64,000 nucleotides of DNA. Origin: Halomonadaceae bacterium T82-2. GTDB taxonomy: Bacteria > Pseudomonadota > Gammaproteobacteria > Pseudomonadales > Halomonadaceae. The DNA lies in NCBI GenBank assembly GCA_001577635.1, contig LSBP01000001.1:62001-126000 (forward strand), given 5' to 3'. Positions 21,904-31,859 of the stretch are shown one piece after another (within the stretch, counting starts at the first letter, position 1; each line of letters opens with the position of its first letter). The position numbers and the translations under genes were made by a program. The notes beneath the pieces were generated by a model, which was not told the DNA's origin, did no database searches, and saw nothing but the letters and a program-made list of their open reading frames with translations.

Positions 21904-22773
21904 TCAGCTACGGCGAGCCTGTTCCATCACTTCCTTGGCGAAGTCGACTTCTTCCTTCTCGATGCCCTCGCCCACCTCGAAACGGGTGAAGCCGACCACC
22001 TCGCCACCCTGCGACTTGGCGTAGTCGGCCACGGTGACGTTGGGGTCCTTGACGAAGGGCTGCTCGGTCAGGCTGTTCTCGGCCAGGTACTTCTTGAGAC
22101 GGCCCTGGACCATCTTCTCGGCGATGTTCTCCGGCTTGCCGGCCATGTCCGGCTGGGCCAGGATGATCGCCTTTTCCTTGTCGAGCTCTTCCTGCGGCAT
22201 GTCCTCGGGATGGGCCACGACCGGGTTGATCGCCGCGACATGCATGGCGACGTCCTTGGCCGCCTCGGCGTTGCCGCCCTTGAGCACGGTCAGCACGCCG
22301 ATGCGGCTGCCGTGGACGTAGGCGCCGACCACGCCGTCGGCCGGGGCCTCGACGACCACCGCACGACGCACGCTGATGTTCTCGCCGATCTTCTGGACCA
22401 GCTGCTCGCGGGCTTCCTCGAGCTCGCCGTCCATCAGGGCGGCGACGTCTTCGCTCTTGCTCTCGAAGACCTTGCCGACCACGCGCTCGGCGAAGGCGCG
22501 GAAGTTGTCGTCGCGGGCCACGAAGTCGGTCTCGGAGTTGACCTCGAGCATCACGCCGTAGCTGCCGTCCTCGGCGACACGGGTGATGACCGCGCCCTCG
22601 GCGGCGGTACGGCCGGCCTTCTTGGCGGCCTTGAGACCGGAGTTCTTGCGCAGGTTCTCGATGGCCTGCTCGATGTCACCGTCCGCCTCGGAGAGTGCCT
22701 TCTTGCACTCCATCATGCCGAGCCCGGTGCGCTCACGCAGTTCCTTGACCAGAGATGCGCTGATAGCTGCCAT
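21904..22773 (-). CDS. tsf: Translation elongation factor Ts
   Basis: [46 protein letters not shown]. Confidence 0.98.
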   Translation of the reverse strand: MAAISASLVKELRERTGLGMMECKKALSEADGDIEQAIENLRKNSGLKAAKKAGRTAAEGAVITRVAEDGSYGVMLEVNSETDFVARDDNFRAFAERVVGKVFESKSEDVAALMDGELEEAREQLVQKIGENISVRRAVVVEAPADGVVGAYVHGSRIGVLTVLKGGNAEAAKDVAMHVAAINPVVAHPEDMPQEELDKEKAIILAQPDMAGKPENIAEKMVQGRLKKYLAENSLTEQPFVKDPNVTVADYAKSQGGEVVGFTRFEVGEGIEKEEVDFAKEVMEQARRS

Positions 22774-22858
22774 GGTGGTAAACCTCTGAAAAATTCGACG
22801 TCGGATAATACGAAGGGCAGAAGCTCTGCCGGAAGCGAAACGCCTGGCTGCGGCGCGA

Positions 22859-22882
22859 CGAAGGGGGCCGAGGCCCCCTTCG
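22859..22882 (-). terminator. rpsB-tsf intercistronic attenuator/terminator hairpin
   Basis: CGAAGGGGGC-CGAG-GCCCCCTTCG perfect stem in the rpsB-tsf gap, a position where an attenuator is known in E. coli. Confidence 0.55.
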
Positions 22883-22949
22883 CGCGCCCTGGCTGTCCGC
22901 GCTGCCAGTCTGGCCGACAGGGATGACAGTCAGGATAGGCGCGTCGCGA

Positions 22950-23681
22950 TCACTCGGCGACTTCGTTGTTCTCGGTCACCTCGACGAACTCGTCGGGACG
23001 GCCTTCCTTCGCCTTGGCGCAGGCGTCGGCGATCGCCTGGACGTAGATCTGGATGGCGCGGATGGAGTCGTCGTTGCCCGGGATGACGTAGTCGACGCCG
23101 TCCGGGTCGGAGTTGGTGTCGACGACACCGATGACCGGGATGCCCAGCTTGTTGGCTTCGTTGATGGCAATCCGCTCATGGTCGACATCGACCACGAACA
23201 GCGCATCCGGCAGGCCGCCCATGTCCTTGATGCCGCCGATGGCCCGCTCGAGCTTGTCCTGCTCGCGGGTGGCCATCAGGACTTCCTTCTTGGTCAGCTT
23301 CTCGAAGGTGCCGTCCTCGCGCATCGCTTCCAGTTCGCGCAGCCGCTTGATGGACACGCGAATGGTCTTGTAGTTGGTCAGCATGCCGCCGAGCCAGCGG
23401 TGGTTGACGAACGGCTGACCGGCGCGGGTGGCCTCTTCCTTGATGATCTTGCTGGCGGCGCGCTTGGTGCCGACGAACAGGATCTTGTTGTTGGCGGCCG
23501 CCATCTTCTCGACCACGCCGATGGCATCGTTCAGCGCCGGCAGGGTGTGCTCGAGGTTGATGATGTGGATCTTGTTGCGCGCACCGAAGATGAACTTGCT
23601 CATCTTCGGGTTCCAGTACTTGGTCTGGTGGCCGAAGTGGGCGCCCGCCTTGAGCAGGTCGCGCATGTTGACTTGCGCCAT
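22950..23681 (-). CDS. rpsB: 30S ribosomal protein S2
   Basis: [46 protein letters not shown]. Confidence 0.98.
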   Translation of the reverse strand: MAQVNMRDLLKAGAHFGHQTKYWNPKMSKFIFGARNKIHIINLEHTLPALNDAIGVVEKMAAANNKILFVGTKRAASKIIKEEATRAGQPFVNHRWLGGMLTNYKTIRVSIKRLRELEAMREDGTFEKLTKKEVLMATREQDKLERAIGGIKDMGGLPDALFVVDVDHERIAINEANKLGIPVIGVVDTNSDPDGVDYVIPGNDDSIRAIQIYVQAIADACAKAKEGRPDEFVEVTENNEVAE

Positions 23682-23941
23682 GGGATGTCTCCTGATGAAT
23701 CGGGTTAGGCCTCCATGTACCCCATGGATCCGACCGCGGCACGCATCGGCGTCGACCTCGGCACCCGGGACCATGTGACGGTACATGTGTGTTTTCAGGC
23801 AGTTGATGGACTTGCCGCTTGCCGCCGCCCGCCGGCGGGCGGATTGCAGTCAAGCGCGCGGCTTTATACCATAGAATGATGCCAGAATGAAGCCGATGCC
23901 CCGCGCCGCGCGGGCTTCCCACGCTCCCGATTCGAGACCCC

Positions 23942-24733
23942 ATGAACGCTCCCATCAAGACTCCCGACGAAATCATCAAGATGCGCGAGGCCGGCCGGCA
24001 GGCCGTCGCCGTCTTCGCGCTGCTCGACCAGCACGTGCGTGCCGGCGTCAGCACCGGCGAGCTCGACCGCCTGTGCCACGACTTCATCGTCAACGAACTG
24101 GGCTCGGTGCCCGCCCCGCTCAACTACCACGGCTTTCCCAAGTCGATCTGCACCTCGATCAACCATGTGGTGTGCCACGGCATCCCCGACGACGGCAAGA
24201 CCCTCCGGAAGGGCGACATCATGAATGTCGACATCACCGTCAAGACCGCCGACGGCTACCACGGCGACTCCAGCAAGATGTACGTGATCGGCGAGAGCAT
24301 CCAGGGCGAGCGGCTGTGTCGCGTCACCCAGGAATGCCTGTACAAGGGCATGGCGCTGGTGCGCCCCGGCACCCGGCTCTCCGAGATCGGCCGCGTCATC
24401 CAGCAGCATGCCGAGGCCAACGGCTACTCGGTGGTCCGCGACTTCTGCGGCCACGGCATCGGCAACGTCTTCCACGAGGAGCCGCAGGTGCTGCACTACG
24501 ACGGCTACGCCCCCGAGGCCGACATCGCGCTGGCCGAGGGCATGTGCTTCACCATCGAGCCGATGATCAACGCCGGCGGCTACCGCACCAAGGTGCTGCG
24601 CGACGGCTGGACGGCGGTGACCCGCGACAAGAGCCTCTCCGCGCAGTGGGAACACACCCTGGCGGTCACCGCCACCGGCGTCGAGGTGCTGACCGCCCGC
24701 CCCGAGGAAGACCTGTCCTTCCTGCAGGGCTGA
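23942..24733 (+). CDS. map: Type I methionine aminopeptidase
   Basis: MNAPIKTPDEIIKMREAGRQAVAVFALL...GHGIGNVFHEEPQVLHY. Confidence 0.97.
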   Translation: MNAPIKTPDEIIKMREAGRQAVAVFALLDQHVRAGVSTGELDRLCHDFIVNELGSVPAPLNYHGFPKSICTSINHVVCHGIPDDGKTLRKGDIMNVDITVKTADGYHGDSSKMYVIGESIQGERLCRVTQECLYKGMALVRPGTRLSEIGRVIQQHAEANGYSVVRDFCGHGIGNVFHEEPQVLHYDGYAPEADIALAEGMCFTIEPMINAGGYRTKVLRDGWTAVTRDKSLSAQWEHTLAVTATGVEVLTARPEEDLSFLQG

Positions 24734-24774
24734 TCGCCACACGCCGCGCCGCCCGTTTCGGAGAGCCATCGCGC

Positions 24775-27450
24775 ATGCTGCTGCACCACTACCGCTTCGT
24801 CCCGGACGAGACGCTGTTCGACGCCACGGCGTTCCGCGCCGCGCTCGACACCAGCCGCTCGCCGATCCCGGTCTACAAGCAGGCGCTGCGCGAGATCCAG
24901 GAACGCCTCGATGCCCGCTTCCGGGCCGGCGCCGACATCCGTGACCTGGTCCACGGGCGCGCCTGGTGCCTGGACCGGCTGCTGGCCATCGCCTGGGAAC
25001 GCCACGCCTGGCCCGACGACGGCGTGGCCCTGCTCGCGGTGGGCGGCTACGGCCGCGGCGAACTGCACCCGCACTCCGACATCGACCTTCTGCTGCTGCT
25101 CGAGCGCGACGACGACACCCCCTACCGCGAACCGCTGACCGCCTTCATCACCTTCCTCTGGGACATCGGCCTGGAGATCGGCCACAGCGTGCGCTCGCTG
25201 GCCGACTGCGAGCGCGAGGCCCGCAACGACGTCACGGTGATCACCAACCTGCTCGAGACGCGCACCCTGGCCGGTCCCGAGCGGCTACGCGAGGCGATGG
25301 GCGAGCGCCTGTCGAGTGCACGCATGTGGCCGCCGGACCAGTTCTTCGAGGCCAAGTGGCAGGAGCAGATCGCCCGCCACTACAAGCACAACAACTCCGA
25401 GTACCAGCTCGAGCCCAACATCAAGAGCTCCCCCGGCGGGCTGCGCGACATCCAGATGATCGGCTGGGTCGCCAAGCGCTACTTCGGCCCGCTGCGCTAC
25501 GAGGAGGTGGTCGCCCAGGGCTTCATGAACGACGCCGAGCTGCGCATCCTCAGCCAGGGCCAGGCCTTCCTGTGGCAGGTGCGCTACGCCCTGCACATGC
25601 TCACCGGACGCGCCGAGGACCGCCTGCTGTTCGACCACCAGCGGGCCATCGCCGAACTGTTCGGCTACCACGACTCGCCGGGGCGGCTGGGCGTCGAGCA
25701 GTTCATGAAGCGCTACTACCGTCACGTCACCGCCCTGGCCGGGCTCAACGACATGCTGCTGCAGCATTTCGACGAGATGATCCTGCGCGCCGACGAGGTG
25801 CTCGAGACCCGTCCGCTCAACGCCCGCTTCGAGGTCAAGGGCGGCTATATCCAGGCGCGCCATCCCCGCGTCTTCCTGCGCCGCCCCGGGGCGCTGCTCG
25901 AGCTGTTCCTGCTGATGGCCCAGCATCCCGAGATCGAGGGCGTGCGCGCCACGACCATCCGCCTGATCCGCGATCACCGTCACCTGATCGACGAGGGCTT
26001 CCGCGACGACCTGCGCCACCAGAGCCTGTTCATGGAGCTGCTGCGCAGCGGCGGCAACGTGGCCCGCCAGCTGCGGCGCATGAACCGCTACGGCATCCTC
26101 GGCAAGTACCTGCCCGAGTTCGGCCAGGCGGTGGGCCTGATGCAGCACGACCTCTTCCACCTCTACACGGTGGACGCCCACACCCTGCGCCTTTTGACCT
26201 TCATTCAGCGCTTCCGCGAGCCCGAGGGCCGCCAGGACTTCCCGGTCGCGGCCACCCTGGTCCATCAGTTGCCCAAGCTGGAGCTGCTGTGGATCGCCGG
26301 GCTCTTCCACGACATCGGCAAGGGCCAGGGCGGCGATCACTCGCACATCGGTGCCGGCCTGGTCACCGCCTTCGCCGAGCGCCACGGCCTGTCGCCCCGC
26401 GACACCCGGCTGGTCGCCTGGCTGGTCGAGCACCACCTGCTGATGTCGAAGACCGCGCAGAAGCGCGACATCTCCGACCCGGACGTGATCCGCGAGTTCG
26501 CCGGCCAGATGCGCGACGAGGTGCACCTCGACTACCTCTACGTGCTCACCGTCGCCGACATCACCGCCACCAACCCCTCGCTGTGGAACGGCTGGCGGGC
26601 CGCCCTGCTGCGCCAGCTGCACAGCGAGACCAAGCGCGCCCTGCGCCGCGGCCTGGAAAACCCCATCGACCGCGACGACTGGATCCGCGAGACGCGCACC
26701 GAGGCCCTGGCCCTGCTGCGCACCCTGGGCGTCGACGCGGAGCGCGTCGAGGCGCTCTGGGACACCCTCGGCGACGACTACTTCGTGCAGTACGCCCCCA
26801 GCGAGATCGCCTGGCACACCCAGGGCATTCTCGCCCACGGCGGCTCCGAGCTGCCCATGGTGCTGGTCAGCGCGCCGGCCGAGGGCACCAGCGAGGGCGG
26901 CACCAAGGTGTTCATCCACACCCCCTCGGTGGATGACCTGTTCGCCGCCACCGCCGCGGCGCTCGACCAGCTCGACCTGTCGATTCACGACGCGCGCATC
27001 GCCACCTCGAGCAACAACCGCACGCTCAACACCTTCATCGTGCTCGACGACAACAACGAGCCGATCCGCGAGCCCGCCCGGCTCGAGCGCATCCGCGAGC
27101 ACCTGATCGAGGAGCTCGACGACCCGGACGACTACCCGCAGATCGTCAACCGCCACACGCCGCGTCAGCTCAAGCACTTTCGCGTGCCCACCCAGGTGCT
27201 GATCGAGCCCGACGGCGCCAACGCCCGCACCATGCTGGAGCTGATCGCCCCCGACCGGCCGGGACTGCTGGCCCGCGTGGGGCGAATCTTCATGGAGCAG
27301 CACATCGCGCTGTCGGCGGCCAAGATCGCCACCCTCGGCGAGCGCGTCGAGGACGTGTTCTTCATCACCGACAAGAACGGCGAGCCGCTCACCGACCCCG
27401 AGCGCCAGGCCGAGCTGCGCCGCCGGCTGTGCGAGACCCTCGACGTGTGA
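24775..27450 (+). CDS. glnD: [Protein-PII] uridylyltransferase GlnD
   Basis: NTase motif GGYGRGELHPHSDIDLLLLL, HD domain (FHDIGKGQGGDHS), two C-terminal ACT domains. Confidence 0.97.
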   Translation: MLLHHYRFVPDETLFDATAFRAALDTSRSPIPVYKQALREIQERLDARFRAGADIRDLVHGRAWCLDRLLAIAWERHAWPDDGVALLAVGGYGRGELHPHSDIDLLLLLERDDDTPYREPLTAFITFLWDIGLEIGHSVRSLADCEREARNDVTVITNLLETRTLAGPERLREAMGERLSSARMWPPDQFFEAKWQEQIARHYKHNNSEYQLEPNIKSSPGGLRDIQMIGWVAKRYFGPLRYEEVVAQGFMNDAELRILSQGQAFLWQVRYALHMLTGRAEDRLLFDHQRAIAELFGYHDSPGRLGVEQFMKRYYRHVTALAGLNDMLLQHFDEMILRADEVLETRPLNARFEVKGGYIQARHPRVFLRRPGALLELFLLMAQHPEIEGVRATTIRLIRDHRHLIDEGFRDDLRHQSLFMELLRSGGNVARQLRRMNRYGILGKYLPEFGQAVGLMQHDLFHLYTVDAHTLRLLTFIQRFREPEGRQDFPVAATLVHQLPKLELLWIAGLFHDIGKGQGGDHSHIGAGLVTAFAERHGLSPRDTRLVAWLVEHHLLMSKTAQKRDISDPDVIREFAGQMRDEVHLDYLYVLTVADITATNPSLWNGWRAALLRQLHSETKRALRRGLENPIDRDDWIRETRTEALALLRTLGVDAERVEALWDTLGDDYFVQYAPSEIAWHTQGILAHGGSELPMVLVSAPAEGTSEGGTKVFIHTPSVDDLFAATAAALDQLDLSIHDARIATSSNNRTLNTFIVLDDNNEPIREPARLERIREHLIEELDDPDDYPQIVNRHTPRQLKHFRVPTQVLIEPDGANARTMLELIAPDRPGLLARVGRIFMEQHIALSAAKIATLGERVEDVFFITDKNGEPLTDPERQAELRRRLCETLDV

Positions 27451-27473
27451 CGCGTCGGGCCAATCCTGAGTAT

Positions 27474-27502
27474 TTGAGGGGGTCTCCTGGCTTCCCTATA
27501 AT
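27474..27502 (+). promoter_or_regulatory. Strong sigma70-like promoter for dapC (TTGAGG-N17-TATAAT)
   Basis: -35 TTGAGG 27474-27479, 17-nt spacer, perfect -10 TATAAT 27497-27502; supports the 27568 start codon over the 27505 ATG. Confidence 0.7.
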
Positions 27503-27567
27503 CGGTGGCTTCGCGCCGTACGGCACTCATAACGACATTCGCCCGCTCGCCGGGCCGCTGGCACCCC

Positions 27568-28767
27568 ATGAATCCCAATCTCGACGCGCTCAAGCCCTAC
27601 CCCTTCGAGAAGCTCGCCGCGCTCAAGGCCGGCCTGACGCCCCCCGACCGCTCGCCGATTCCGCTGACCATCGGCGAACCCCAGCACGCGCCGCCCGCGG
27701 CGGTGCTCGAGGCGCTCGCCCGCCACGAGGGCGACGTCGCCCGCTACCCGGCCACCGCCGGGCTGCCCGAGCTGCGCGAGACCCTCGCCGGCTGGGCGAC
27801 CCGGCGCTTCGGCCTCGCGCCGGCCAGCCTCGACCCGGAACGCCACGTGTTGCCGGTCAACGGCACCCGCGAGGCGATCTTCGCCTTCGTTCAGGCCGCC
27901 CTCGATCGCAGCCGTCCGGCGAAGGTGGCGATGCCCAACCCCTTCTACCAGATCTACGAGGGCGCCACCCTGCTGGCCGGCGGCACGCCGCTGTATCTCG
28001 ACTGCACCGCCGCCAATGACTTCCGCCCCGATCTCGATGCCGTGCCGGCCGAGGTCTGGCGCGAGGTGCAGCTGGTCTTCGTCTGCTCGCCGGGCAATCC
28101 CACCGGGGCGGTGACGCCGCTGGACGACTTCCGGCGGCTGATCGAACTCGCCGACGAGCACGACTTCCTGATCGCCTCCGACGAGTGCTACTCGGAGCTC
28201 TACCTGGACGAGGCCGCGCCACCGCCGGGGCTGCTCGAGGCCTGCCGGACGCTGGGCCGCGACGACTACCGGCGCTGCATCGTCTTCCATTCGCTGTCCA
28301 AGCGCTCCAACCTGCCGGGGCTGCGCTCCGGCTTCGTCGCCGGCGACGCCGCACTGATCGCGCCCTTCAAGCGCTACCGCACCTACCACGGCTGTGCCAT
28401 GCCGCTGCACGTGCAGAAGGCCTCGATCGTCGCCTGGAGCGACGAAGCCCACGTGCGCGCCAATCGCGATGCCTACCGCGAGAAGTTCGCCGCCGTCACC
28501 GCGATCCTCGCGCCGGTACTGGACTTCCCAGCCCCGCAGGCGAGCTTCTACCTGTGGCCGGCGGTGCCGGGCGGCGACGACGAGGCCTTCACCCGCGCGC
28601 TGTTCGCCGAGGAGCACGTCAGCGTGCTGCCCGGGCGCTACATGTCCCGCGACACCCGGGACGGCAATCCCGGCGCCGGGCGCATCCGCCTGGCGCTGGT
28701 CGCCGAGGTCGAGGCCACGGCCGAGGCCGCCCGGCGCCTCCGCGCCTTCATCGAACGCCGCCAGTGA
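27568..28767 (+). CDS. dapC: Succinyldiaminopimelate transaminase
   Basis: MNPNLDALKPYPFEKLAALKAGLTP...FHSLSKRSNLPGLRSGFVAGD; PLP aminotransferase next to dapD/dapE. Confidence 0.93.
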   Translation: MNPNLDALKPYPFEKLAALKAGLTPPDRSPIPLTIGEPQHAPPAAVLEALARHEGDVARYPATAGLPELRETLAGWATRRFGLAPASLDPERHVLPVNGTREAIFAFVQAALDRSRPAKVAMPNPFYQIYEGATLLAGGTPLYLDCTAANDFRPDLDAVPAEVWREVQLVFVCSPGNPTGAVTPLDDFRRLIELADEHDFLIASDECYSELYLDEAAPPPGLLEACRTLGRDDYRRCIVFHSLSKRSNLPGLRSGFVAGDAALIAPFKRYRTYHGCAMPLHVQKASIVAWSDEAHVRANRDAYREKFAAVTAILAPVLDFPAPQASFYLWPAVPGGDDEAFTRALFAEEHVSVLPGRYMSRDTRDGNPGAGRIRLALVAEVEATAEAARRLRAFIERRQ

Positions 28768-28784
28768 GAGGAAACCCCGCCCCG

Positions 28785-29132
28785 ATGATGACGCTCTACG
28801 GCATCAAGAGCTGCGATACCTGCCGCAAGGCCCGCAAGGCGCTCGACGCCCGCGGCATCGCCCATGGCTACCACGACCTGCGCGCCGACGGGCTCGACGC
28901 CGCGACGCTGGATCGCTTCATCGCGCTGGCCGGCCTCGAGACGCTGCTCAACACCCGCAGCACCACCTGGCGCGGGCTCGACGAGGCCGAGCGCCAGGCC
29001 GCCCGGGACGACGCCGGGCGCGCCCGGGCACTGATCCTGGCGCAGCCGACCCTGCTCAAGCGCCCGCTGCTCGACACCGGCGAGACGCTGATCGTCGGCC
29101 GAGCGCGCGACGACTATGCCGACCTGACTTGA
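28785..29132 (+). CDS. ArsC/Spx-family reductase-like protein
   Basis: MMTLYGIKSCDTCRKARKALDARGIAHGYHDLR; CxxC of ArsC/YffB family. Confidence 0.88.
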   Translation: MMTLYGIKSCDTCRKARKALDARGIAHGYHDLRADGLDAATLDRFIALAGLETLLNTRSTTWRGLDEAERQAARDDAGRARALILAQPTLLKRPLLDTGETLIVGRARDDYADLT

Positions 29133-29166
29133 ACCTGCCCTTCATCCACGTTTCAGGAGACTGCAC

Positions 29167-30192
29167 ATGCTGAGTTTCGCCCTCGGAATCGGCCATCAGA
29201 ACACCCAAGGCGACTGGCTGGACGTCTACTACCCGGCACCGCTGTTCCAGCCCGACGCCGCGCTGATCGATGCCGCCCGCCAGGCGCTCGACGCCCCGGC
29301 CGGCAACGCCGCGGTGAGCTTCCTGCCCGAGCACTGCGCGGCACTCGCCGAGGCGCTCAAGGCCGCCGGCCAGGCCGAACAGGCCGAGCTGGCCGCCAGC
29401 CTCGCCGCCAGCCAGCGTCCGCTGGTCGCCACCTTCCTCGAGGTGGACCAGCCGCCGCAGAGCGTCCCGGAGGTCTATCTCAAGCTGCACCTGCTCTCGC
29501 ACCGCCTGGTCAAGCCTCATGGCGTCGACCTCACCGGCATGTTCGGCCTGCTGCGCAACACCGCCTGGACCAGCGAAGGCCCGATCGACGTCGAGGAGCT
29601 GCCGGAGCGCCGCCTCAGGGCCCGCCTCGAAGGCCGCGTGCTGTCGGTGGACTGCGTCGACAAGTTCCCCAAGATGACCGACTACGTGGTCCCCCGCGGC
29701 GTGCGCATCGGCGACACCGCCCGCGTGCGCCTCGGCGCTCATCTCGGCGAAGGCACCACGGTCATGCACGAGGGCTTCGTCAACTTCAACGCCGGCACCG
29801 AAGGCCCGGGCATGATCGAGGGTCGCATCTCTGCCGGCGTGATGGTCGGCAAGGGCTCGGACCTGGGCGGCGGCTGCTCGACCATGGGCACCCTCTCCGG
29901 TGGCGGCAACATCGTCATCAAGGTCGGCGAGGGCTGCCTGATCGGCGCCAACGCCGGGATCGGCATTCCGCTGGGCGATCGCTGCACCGTCGAGGCCGGC
30001 CTCTACCTCACCGCCGGCGCCAAGGTCGTGGTGCTCGACGACCAGGGCCAGGAAGTGCGTACCGTGGCGGCCCGCGAGCTGGCCAACCAGAACGACCTGC
30101 TGCTGCGCCGCAACTCGCTCAACGGGCGCATCGAGTGCCTGACCAACAAGAGCGCCGTCGCGCTGAACGAAGCGCTGCACGCCCACAACTGA
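29167..30192 (+). CDS. dapD: 2,3,4,5-tetrahydropyridine-2,6-dicarboxylate N-succinyltransferase (long form)
   Basis: MLSFALGIGHQNTQGDWLDVYYP...; left-handed beta-helix region GTEGPGMIEGRISAGVMVGKGSDLGGG. Confidence 0.95.
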   Translation: MLSFALGIGHQNTQGDWLDVYYPAPLFQPDAALIDAARQALDAPAGNAAVSFLPEHCAALAEALKAAGQAEQAELAASLAASQRPLVATFLEVDQPPQSVPEVYLKLHLLSHRLVKPHGVDLTGMFGLLRNTAWTSEGPIDVEELPERRLRARLEGRVLSVDCVDKFPKMTDYVVPRGVRIGDTARVRLGAHLGEGTTVMHEGFVNFNAGTEGPGMIEGRISAGVMVGKGSDLGGGCSTMGTLSGGGNIVIKVGEGCLIGANAGIGIPLGDRCTVEAGLYLTAGAKVVVLDDQGQEVRTVAARELANQNDLLLRRNSLNGRIECLTNKSAVALNEALHAHN

Positions 30193-30198
30193 GATGGC

Positions 30199-30220
30199 GG
30201 CGCCCGCCCACGCGGGCGCC
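30199..30220 (+). terminator. GC hairpin between dapD and dapE
   Basis: GGCGCCCGC/GCGGGCGCC stem with 4-nt loop; no U-tract. Confidence 0.3.
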
Positions 30221-30246
30221 CCACCGGCCGACTACCAGGAATCCGC

Positions 30247-31404
30247 ATGTCTTCGTCCGACTCCCCCGCGTCGCTGTCGCCGACGCTCGAACTGGCCATG
30301 GCGCTGATGCGCCGCCCGTCGGTGACGCCCGACGACGCCGGCTGCCAGGCGCTGATGATCGAGCGCCTCGAGCGCCTGGGCTTTCGCGTCCAGCGTCTGC
30401 CATTCGGCGAGGTCGAGAACTTCTGGGCGGTGCGCGGGCATCACGGCCCGGTGCTGGCCTTCGCCGGCCATACCGACGTGGTGCCCAGCGGTCCCGCGGC
30501 GCAGTGGGACGCCCCGCCCTTCGAGCCGTGCATCAATGCCGTCGGCGAGCTGTGCGGGCGCGGTGCGGCCGACATGAAGGGCAGCCTGGCGGCGATGGTC
30601 ACCGCCGTCGAGCGCTTCGTCGCGGCGCACCCGGACCACCCCGGCCAGCTCGCCTTTTTGATCACCGCCGACGAGGAAGGCCCCGCGGTCGACGGCACCC
30701 GCGCGGTGGTCGAGCACCTGCGCGAGGCCCACGAGCGGCTCGACTACTGCATCGTCGGCGAGCCCTCGTCGAGCGAGCGCCTCGGCGACACCATCAAGAA
30801 TGGCCGCCGCGGCTCACTGGGCGGCGTGCTTCATGTGCACGGCGTGCAGGGGCACGTGGCCTACCCGCACATGGCGCGCAATCCCATCCACGAGGCGGCC
30901 CCGGCGCTCGACGCCCTGTGCCGCGAGCACTGGGACGACGGCAACGCCTTCTTCCCGGCGACCAGCTTCCAGATCTCCAACATCCGCTCGGGCACCGGCG
31001 CCACCAACGTGATCCCCGGCGAGCTGGAGGTGGTGTTCAACTTCCGCTACTCCACCGAGCTCACCCACGAGACGCTGCGCCGGCGCACCGAGGCGATCCT
31101 CGACGCCCACGGGCTCGACTACCGCCTCGACTGGACGCTCAACGGCGAGCCCTTCCTCACCGACCATGGCCCGCTCATCGACGCCACCGTGGCCGGGGTC
31201 GAGGCGGTGACCGGCCTGACGCCGACCCTGTCCACCGCCGGCGGCACCTCGGACGGGCGCTTCATCGCCACCCTCGGCTGCCAGGTGGTGGAACTCGGCC
31301 CGCTCAACGCCACCATCCACAAGGTGAACGAGCGCGTGCGCGCGGCGGATCTCGACACACTGAGCCGGGTCTACGAGTCGATTCTCGTCCGGCTGTTCAC
31401 CTGA
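30247..31404 (+). CDS. dapE: Succinyl-diaminopimelate desuccinylase
   Basis: [25 protein letters not shown]...[15 protein letters not shown]20 peptidase family. Confidence 0.97.
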   Translation: MSSSDSPASLSPTLELAMALMRRPSVTPDDAGCQALMIERLERLGFRVQRLPFGEVENFWAVRGHHGPVLAFAGHTDVVPSGPAAQWDAPPFEPCINAVGELCGRGAADMKGSLAAMVTAVERFVAAHPDHPGQLAFLITADEEGPAVDGTRAVVEHLREAHERLDYCIVGEPSSSERLGDTIKNGRRGSLGGVLHVHGVQGHVAYPHMARNPIHEAAPALDALCREHWDDGNAFFPATSFQISNIRSGTGATNVIPGELEVVFNFRYSTELTHETLRRRTEAILDAHGLDYRLDWTLNGEPFLTDHGPLIDATVAGVEAVTGLTPTLSTAGGTSDGRFIATLGCQVVELGPLNATIHKVNERVRAADLDTLSRVYESILVRLFT

Positions 31405-31411
31405 GGCTGCC

Positions 31412-31798
31412 ATGGAACGCTACCCCGATATCGAAATCTATCTGGCCGGCGCCGACCTCGAGGCCCTCAACGCCTGGCTGGGGGAGCGCCTCGATGCCGC
31501 CCCGCTGCAGCCGGCCGGCAAGCGCAAGTGGCGCGGTCGCGGCTACTGCGCGGGAGAAGCGATCCCGGTGCTGCTGGTCGAGGGCGTGGCCGACGGCTTC
31601 GCCAGCCTGTGGCTCGACAGCCCCGCCACGCCCTGGCCGCGGGACATCGACCTCGCCCGCGAGGCCGTGCAGCGCCTGGGCTGCGAGGTGCGCTGCTCGC
31701 TGGGCGGCTGGCAGCCCGGCGACGACCCCGACCGCTTCTGGCAGGTCTGCCCGAACGGCCACGAAGGCCCCATCGACTGGCCGGACTCGGGCCAATAG
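31412..31798 (+). CDS. Conserved hypothetical protein, 128 aa
   Basis: Starts 8 nt after dapE stop; MERYPDIEIYLAGADLEALNAWLGERLDAAPLQPAGKRKWRGRG...CPNGHEGPIDW; no family recognised with certainty. Confidence 0.7.
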   Translation: MERYPDIEIYLAGADLEALNAWLGERLDAAPLQPAGKRKWRGRGYCAGEAIPVLLVEGVADGFASLWLDSPATPWPRDIDLAREAVQRLGCEVRCSLGGWQPGDDPDRFWQVCPNGHEGPIDWPDSGQ

Positions 31799-31859
31799 GC
31801 CATGCTGCGGGCACGTTGCTCGCTCTTCACTCTCCCCATGCCGACAAGGATGCGATGCC

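Noticed and set aside
23887-24774. N-terminal extension of the 1187-aa ORF containing GlnD
   Set aside because: The extension overlaps map out of frame and is Arg/Pro/Gly-rich shadow sequence; GlnD homology begins at MLLHHYRFVPDETLFD (24775).
30135-31859. Long N-terminal extension of the CDF transporter ORF
   Set aside because: Overlaps dapE and the 128-aa gene out of frame with shadow composition; the true start is 31860 (MAESKPVIYAAMGGN).
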